DNA from: Bacteroidetes bacterium UBA6063
GTDB lineage: Bacteria; Bacteroidota; Bacteroidia; NS11-12g; UBA9320
Length of the DNA: 64,000 bases
Direction of reading: 5' to 3'
Assembly: GCA_002428905.1 (NCBI GenBank)
Contig: DIYD01000106.1
Coordinates: 1 to 64,000, forward strand
The notes under the pieces were generated by a model. It had not been told where the DNA came from and ran no database searches. It worked only from the letters and a program-made list of their open reading frames with translations. Positions 59,187 to 64,000 of this stretch are shown here, one piece after another (positions within the stretch are counted from its first letter, which is position 1; the number at the start of each line of letters is the position of its first letter). The position numbers were made by a program, and so were the translations under genes.

Positions 59187-60983
59187 ATGAAACGCAGGTT
59201 TTCTATCCTATTCTTTGCCGCAGTCATTGCATGTATGGTTGCATTTACACCTAAATTAACCACCAATACTGATTTCAACACGAAGTATTACGGTCAGATT
59301 GATCAACTGATCAATCAACTAAACCAGTTGCAAAACGATATTCCGAATTTCGAAACTAACTATACCGAATGTCGTAAAGCGTTTAAGCGTCTGGAGTTTC
59401 TTTTGGCCCATTTAGATCGATCGTTTTATGCCAAGCATATTAATGGCGCACCGTTGCCTAAACTTGAAAAAAATGTACCGGATATTCGCATTATCGAACC
59501 CCATGGTTTTCAGGTTATAGATGAATTAAGTGGCGCAACATCTACCGAAGAAATTAAATTACTCAAATCGGAAATCAGCCGATTGAGCACCAAGCTTAAC
59601 CAATGGAAAACCATGCATTCGAGCATGAATCATACGAACGAGATTCTATTACAAGCCGTTCAATATCAACTGATAAGAATTTACACCCTGGGGCTTACCG
59701 GGTTTGATACACCAGGGAGTTTACAAGGTGTTTCCGATGCCTACTACAGTATACAAGGGCTACATGACTACCTGGCATTGTCCGACCTAAAATCAACCAA
59801 ATCGGTTCAATCCCTTTTTGAGAAAAACATCATTTATCTTGGTAGACATACAGACTTCGAGGCCTTTGATCGGGCTGAATACTACAAGCTGTATTGGCAG
59901 CCGTTATACCGTGAAGTTCTTAAATTATACGAACTAAATCAGGTTCGAAACTGGAACCAATCCCATGTTAAACCTGTTGAAGTAAATGCCACGGCTGAAC
60001 ATCTTTTTAGCGACGACTGGTTCAACCGACAAGCCTTTTTGGACTTTAATGAGCAAGACCTGCGGCCAAAAACCGTCGCCCTGGGCAAGGCCTTATTTTT
60101 TGACCCAAAATTATCGGCGAATGGAAAAATGGCGTGTGCTACCTGTCACCAACCTTCTAAAGGTTTCAGTGATGGGCTGGCTAAGAGTACTACGATTTCT
60201 GGCGAAGGTACTGTCTTGCGTAATTCACCCGGGCTGGTAAACAGTTTGTACGCCAAAGGTTTCTTCTACGATTTGCGTGCTGAACATCTCTCTCAACAAT
60301 TTGAGCATGTCATATTCAGTGAGGATGAATTCAATACGTCGTTTGTTGGTATACTCGACCAGCTAAAGGAGACGAAATACCGCCAGCTGTTTACAGACGC
60401 ATTTCCGGGTCATGCCAGAAATCCGGTTAACCCATATACTTTCAAGGTGGCATTGTCCTCTTACATCGCATCCTTAAGCGACTTTAACTCCGAATTTGAT
60501 CGGTACATGCGTAATGAAGACATCGCCATTGACTCGTCGGTTATCGCCGGATATAATCTGTTTACAGGCAAAGCCGCATGTGCAACATGTCACTTCCTAC
60601 CGACATTTTCGGGTTTAGTACCTCCGTTTTACGATGATTCCGAAACGGAAGTATTGGGTGTTCCGGCTACCAGGGATTACAAGGTCATTGACCAGGATCC
60701 AGGTCGATATACAAAACAAAAACCCAAAGAACTTGTCGGTTTTTACCAGAATTCATTCAAAACCACTACAGTTCGTAATGCTTCTCAAACCGCTCCCTAT
60801 ATGCACAACGGTGTATTTACAGAGCTCGAAGAAGTGCTGGAGTTCTACAACAATGGTGGGGGCCTTGGTCATGGACTGCATGTACCCAACCAAACATTAG
60901 CTGGTGATAGCCTAAACCTAAATGATCTGGAACTGACTCAACTCCAACAGTTTATGGAAGCATTAGAACATAGTCTGAACTAG
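59187..60983 (+). CDS. Imelysin-like and di-haem cytochrome c peroxidase fusion
   Basis: This 598-aa exported protein has a signal peptide (about 1-22) and an N-terminal helical domain (about 30-265) with the imelysin/EfeO-like pattern ECRKAFKRLEFLLAHLDRSF and HINGAPLPKLE. A di-haem peroxidase (MauG/CcpA type) follows, with two haem motifs CATCH at 317-321 and 465-469 and the axial-ligand segment PYMHNGVF. Such enzymes reduce hydrogen peroxide or oxidise substrates in the periplasm. Haem attachment requires the cytochrome c maturation system. The neighbouring PhoX-like gene is separated by a terminator; a functional link is only inference. Confidence 0.92.
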   Translation: MKRRFSILFFAAVIACMVAFTPKLTTNTDFNTKYYGQIDQLINQLNQLQNDIPNFETNYTECRKAFKRLEFLLAHLDRSFYAKHINGAPLPKLEKNVPDIRIIEPHGFQVIDELSGATSTEEIKLLKSEISRLSTKLNQWKTMHSSMNHTNEILLQAVQYQLIRIYTLGLTGFDTPGSLQGVSDAYYSIQGLHDYLALSDLKSTKSVQSLFEKNIIYLGRHTDFEAFDRAEYYKLYWQPLYREVLKLYELNQVRNWNQSHVKPVEVNATAEHLFSDDWFNRQAFLDFNEQDLRPKTVALGKALFFDPKLSANGKMACATCHQPSKGFSDGLAKSTTISGEGTVLRNSPGLVNSLYAKGFFYDLRAEHLSQQFEHVIFSEDEFNTSFVGILDQLKETKYRQLFTDAFPGHARNPVNPYTFKVALSSYIASLSDFNSEFDRYMRNEDIAIDSSVIAGYNLFTGKAACATCHFLPTFSGLVPPFYDDSETEVLGVPATRDYKVIDQDPGRYTKQKPKELVGFYQNSFKTTTVRNASQTAPYMHNGVFTELEEVLEFYNNGGGLGHGLHVPNQTLAGDSLNLNDLELTQLQQFMEALEHSLN

Positions 60984-61152
60984 GTGTTTTAACATTTAAT
61001 TAACCAAAGCTTAGCAATTTTATAGACTTGCCTTGAGGAATTCGTAATCCTTCCGTTATCTCGACATAAACTGGTGGTCTGACCTTTGTTGTTATGTTGA
61101 TGCGATTATTCATACGGTTCTTATTTCAGAGCTATTACCACCTTATTCGAAA

Positions 61153-61995
61153 ATGAAGCGACGTAAGGTAGAACTTGTGGTACTCTCCGATATTCATCTG
61201 GGCACCTACGGAAGCCGGGCGAAGGAAGTATTGCAATACTTAAAGAGTATCAAACCTAAAACGTTGATTCTCAACGGTGACATCATTGATGTATGGCAGT
61301 TTAAGAAGAAATACTGGCCAAGCTCGCATACCAAGGTATTGAAAGAAGTACTTAATCTGGCATCCAAAGGAAGTCAGATTCACTTCTTACCCGGTAATCA
61401 CGACGAAGTGTTCAGAAGATTTGTGGGATATAAACTGGGCAACATTAGCATTGAAAACAAGGTAATTCTGAATCTTGATGGTAAAAAAGCATGGTTCTTC
61501 CACGGCGATGTCTTCGATGTAACCATGCAACACTCCCGTTGGTTAACAAAGCTCGGATCTGTTAGTTATGACCTCCTTATCTGGATGAACTATCGCGTTA
61601 ATCAGTTCTTGGAATTTTTAGGTAAAGAGCGAATTTCCTTTTCAAAGAAGGTAAAAAATGGAGTGAAGAGCGCGGTGAAATACATCAACCAGTTTGAGGA
61701 AATCTGTGCCGACATTGCAATACACAAGGAATACGACTACGTTGTTTGCGGTCACATTCATCAGCCGGAAATTCGCGAAATAGAAACGCGCAAGGGCAAC
61801 GTTTTGTACTTGAACAGTGGCGATTGGATTGAGAATCTCTCTGCACTGGAATACGATAAAAAGCAATGGACGATTTATTATCATGATGAATCGACCGATG
61901 CTCAGCCGCAAGAAGAAGATTCTGCCGACATGGATCACAAAATGCTGTTCCAACAAATGTTGAAGGAGTTTCAAATTGAAACAATCGATCGATGA
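61153..61995 (+). CDS. UDP-2,3-diacylglucosamine diphosphatase-like phosphoesterase
   Basis: This 280-aa cytoplasmic metallophosphoesterase has LVVLSDIHLGTYG, LILNGDIIDVWQF, FLPGNHDEVFRRF, WFFHGDVFDVTM and YVVCGHIHQPEI. This is the LpxH-like set that hydrolyses UDP-2,3-diacylglucosamine to lipid X in lipid A synthesis. Several close relatives in Bacteroidota act in other glycolipid pathways, so lpxH itself is not certain. It overlaps the downstream glycosyltransferase gene by 4 bases (ATGA). A GH1 gene overlaps that one in turn. The three may form a surface-lipid or sugar cluster. Confidence 0.87.
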   Translation: MKRRKVELVVLSDIHLGTYGSRAKEVLQYLKSIKPKTLILNGDIIDVWQFKKKYWPSSHTKVLKEVLNLASKGSQIHFLPGNHDEVFRRFVGYKLGNISIENKVILNLDGKKAWFFHGDVFDVTMQHSRWLTKLGSVSYDLLIWMNYRVNQFLEFLGKERISFSKKVKNGVKSAVKYINQFEEICADIAIHKEYDYVVCGHIHQPEIREIETRKGNVLYLNSGDWIENLSALEYDKKQWTIYYHDESTDAQPQEEDSADMDHKMLFQQMLKEFQIETIDR

Positions 61996-62999
61996 AAATC
62001 CTATATGGCATACAGTGCACTGGAAATGGCCATATAACACGGTCGATTGACCTCGTAAACGAGTTAAAAAAATACGCTCAGGTAGATGTATTAACAAGCG
62101 GGACACATTCTGAAGTATCCCTCCCCTTTGGCATAAAATACCCGCTTAAAGGTCTCGCGTACTACTTCGGTCGAAACGGTAGTTTCGACGTGGTTCGAAC
62201 CCTATTCAGCAACAACTTCTTTCGGTTTATGAAAGAAGTAAACGACTTGCCCATTGAAGAGTACAATCTCGTTATTTCAGATTTTGAACCAATCAGTTCC
62301 TGGTCGGCACGAAAAAAAAAGGTGTACAGCGTAGCGTTGAGCAATCAGGCTTCGCTGGTTCATCCCAAGGTACCCAAACCCAAAACGGTCAACCCAATTT
62401 CTAAATGGATCATTAAATCGTTCTGTCCGTCCAATGCCAAATACGGCCTTTTCTACTCTAAGTTCGACAGTTCGTTGTTTTACCCACCAATTCGAAAAGA
62501 AGTCAAGGATTTAACGCCGACTTCAGGCGATTACTACGTGGTATACCTCCCCTTTTATGGTGACGATCGTATTGTGGAAATACTTGGCACCTTTTCAAAC
62601 ACCACCTGGAAGGTGTTTTCTAAGCATGCAACGACGCGTAAGATATATGGCAATGTGGATGTTCGCCCTATATCGGACAAAACCTTCCTAAAAGCCATCG
62701 AACATTGCAAAGGTGTACTTTGCAGTGCCGGATTCGGTACTACTTCCGAAGCCCTCTATCTCAAGAAAAAACTTCTGGTTATACCCATGAAAAGTCAGTA
62801 CGAACAATTGTGCAATGCGCACGCATTGGAACAATTTGGTGTACCATCTATTCGCTCATTAAATCACTCTAATCTAGAACGTATTGGTGACTGGTTAGCA
62901 GAGGACACAATTCCGGAAGTTCATTTTCGAGATGAAAAACGATCAATTGTACAGAAGATACTAACGGACTATATATCACACGTTGAAACCACTGCATAG
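61992..62999 (+). CDS. MJ1255/VC2487-type glycosyltransferase
   Basis: This 335-aa GT-B enzyme begins MKILYGIQCTGNGHITRSID, the acceptor-side glycine-rich loop of the MJ1255/VC2487 family. The donor-binding C-terminal half has VLCSAGFGTTSEALYLKKKLLVIPMKSQYEQLCNA, as in UDP-sugar glycosyltransferases of the MurG-like fold. The acceptor is unknown; the coupling to an LpxH-like phosphoesterase suggests a lipid-linked sugar. The stop at 62999 overlaps the start of the GH1 frame by 17 bases. Confidence 0.86.
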   Translation: MKILYGIQCTGNGHITRSIDLVNELKKYAQVDVLTSGTHSEVSLPFGIKYPLKGLAYYFGRNGSFDVVRTLFSNNFFRFMKEVNDLPIEEYNLVISDFEPISSWSARKKKVYSVALSNQASLVHPKVPKPKTVNPISKWIIKSFCPSNAKYGLFYSKFDSSLFYPPIRKEVKDLTPTSGDYYVVYLPFYGDDRIVEILGTFSNTTWKVFSKHATTRKIYGNVDVRPISDKTFLKAIEHCKGVLCSAGFGTTSEALYLKKKLLVIPMKSQYEQLCNAHALEQFGVPSIRSLNHSNLERIGDWLAEDTIPEVHFRDEKRSIVQKILTDYISHVETTA

Positions 63000-64000
63000 A
63001 GACCAGCTTCGTTACACAAACAACTACTTACTCAACTTTCATCCACCGAAGGATTTTGAGTGGGGTGTTGGTATATCGGCCTACCAAACAGAAGGACTTC
63101 AAGAGAATGATGGCAGGGGGCCCAGTATCTGGGATGTGTTTCCCCCTTCGAAAATCAAAGGTGGTTTTGGTGCCGGCAGGAGTTGCAACTTCTACGAGAA
63201 CTATGTGAACGATATTGCCTTAGCCCGATGGCTGGGTATGCGCAATTTTAAAACATCCATTAGCTGGTCTAGAATTCTACCCGAAGGCAAAGGGCAAGTT
63301 AACCCGAAAGGTGTAGGATTCTACGACCGTTTAATCGATGAGTTATTGAGTAAGAAAATCAACCCATGGATGGTGGCATATCACTGGGATCTTCCACAAG
63401 CATTGCAGGAAAAAGGAGGTTGGGTCAACCGTGACACGGTATACCACTTTTTGGATTATTTGGCTGTATTAGAGAAGCACTTTGGCGACCGTGTTAACAA
63501 CTGGATTGTCTTCAATGAACCTTTTGTTTTTGTAGGTGCGGGTTATTTTCTTGGCATACACGCTCCTGGTGAAATAGGCCTGCGAAATTTCTTACCGGCA
63601 ACGCACCATGTAAACTTAGCCAACGCGTTAGGAATCAACTACCTGCAAAACAATACGCAAGCAAAAGTGGGAAGTTCATTTTCCTTCGCGAGTGTCCACC
63701 CATTAAGCAAAACCACAACGCATATCAACGCACAAAAGCGCTTTCACAACCTTGTGAATCACCTGTTTCTTGATCCGGTGATTGGTAAGGGTTATCCGTT
63801 GGAACATCTACCCTTTTTGCGGAAGATCGATCGGTTTATGCAGGCTGAGGACCTGAACAGGATGCATAGCACACCCGACTTTCTGGGTGTCCAGGTGTAT
63901 ACGCGTGAAGTGATTCGAAACAGCTGGTTTATGCCCTATTTGCGTGCCAAAGTGGTCACAGCTGAACAACGCGGCGCCTATGTTACCAGTCTCGGGCAGG
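62983..64000 (+). CDS. Glycoside hydrolase family 1 beta-glycosidase, cut by the window end
   Basis: At least 339 residues are visible. GH1 features include FEWGVGISAYQTEG, GPSIWDVF, ISWSRILPEGKGQVN, the aglycone-side HWDLPQALQEKGGW and the acid/base VFNEPFVFVG (NEP). The nucleophile E (ENG motif) lies beyond base 64000. No in-frame ATG precedes the GH1 core, so I place the start at TTG 62983, 17 bases inside the glycosyltransferase gene. It begins 'MKPLHRDQLRY' if TTG is read as Met. There is no signal peptide, so the enzyme is probably cytoplasmic and handles an imported or recycled disaccharide. Confidence 0.86.
   Translation, partial: MKPLHRDQLRYTNNYLLNFHPPKDFEWGVGISAYQTEGLQENDGRGPSIWDVFPPSKIKGGFGAGRSCNFYENYVNDIALARWLGMRNFKTSISWSRILPEGKGQVNPKGVGFYDRLIDELLSKKINPWMVAYHWDLPQALQEKGGWVNRDTVYHFLDYLAVLEKHFGDRVNNWIVFNEPFVFVGAGYFLGIHAPGEIGLRNFLPATHHVNLANALGINYLQNNTQAKVGSSFSFASVHPLSKTTTHINAQKRFHNLVNHLFLDPVIGKGYPLEHLPFLRKIDRFMQAEDLNRMHSTPDFLGVQVYTREVIRNSWFMPYLRAKVVTAEQRGAYVTSLGQ

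Overview
The window is chromosomal DNA from a member of the Bacteroidota, most likely a marine-type Flavobacteriales lineage (Cryomorphaceae/Crocinitomicaceae-like; this placement is inference). The reasons are: many exact or near matches to the Bacteroidota -7 promoter element TAnnTTTG, almost no Shine-Dalgarno sequences, six proteins with type IX secretion (T9SS) sorting domains, a TonB-dependent receptor with a carboxypeptidase-like N-terminal domain, and clade-typical families (DUF2723 glycosyltransferase, DUF3109, DUF4834, DUF2795, FolK next to WbqC, a CarB without its regulatory domain). Coding density is high, no gene-free stretch exceeds 300 bases, and I see no phage, insertion sequence or CRISPR array.

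Layout. 1-5.8 kb: a truncated tRNA-Asp, accA, wbqC-like, folK, a small membrane protein, gtrA-like and guaB, followed by a secreted propeller protein. 5.8-10.6 kb: a polytopic membrane protein overlapping a PhyH-type dioxygenase, then a secreted metalloprotease. 10.7-17.2 kb: purK, purE and a Cys-rich DUF3109 protein, a TonB receptor, a small T9SS cargo and mnmA. 17.2-23.8 kb: outer-membrane and lipoprotein genes, a 6S-like RNA gene on the minus strand (about 19305-19482), a GT2 glycosyltransferase, two phosphoesterases, and a MarR regulator with YceI. 24-34.4 kb: a large T9SS type B protein, three secreted beta-propeller proteins on the minus strand, and a divergent LytS/LytTR two-component pair. 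34.5-41.7 kb: an M1 aminopeptidase lipoprotein, a DUF4468-like protein, the VTC-DUF4956-DUF2490-CotH operon and dps. 41.7-52.9 kb: an outer-membrane protein, a 2OG-Fe(II) oxygenase, a giant DUF2723 glycosyltransferase, rlmB, DUF2795, two alpha/beta hydrolases and carB with DUF4834. 53-64 kb: a short malic enzyme, a PhoX-like phosphatase that contains a second propeller, an imelysin-like/di-haem peroxidase fusion, an LpxH-like phosphoesterase, an MJ1255-type glycosyltransferase and a GH1 beta-glycosidase cut by the window end.

Functionally the window mixes housekeeping biosynthesis (fatty acid, folate, purine, pyrimidine, tRNA and rRNA modification) with a large envelope and secretion component. 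The points most worth following up are the 6S-like RNA, the nested PhoX/choice-of-anchor-I/lamin-tail protein, the VTC-CotH operon, convergent gene pairs with interlocked stop codons, and -7 boxes placed about 4-6 bases before start codons, which suggest leaderless mRNAs.
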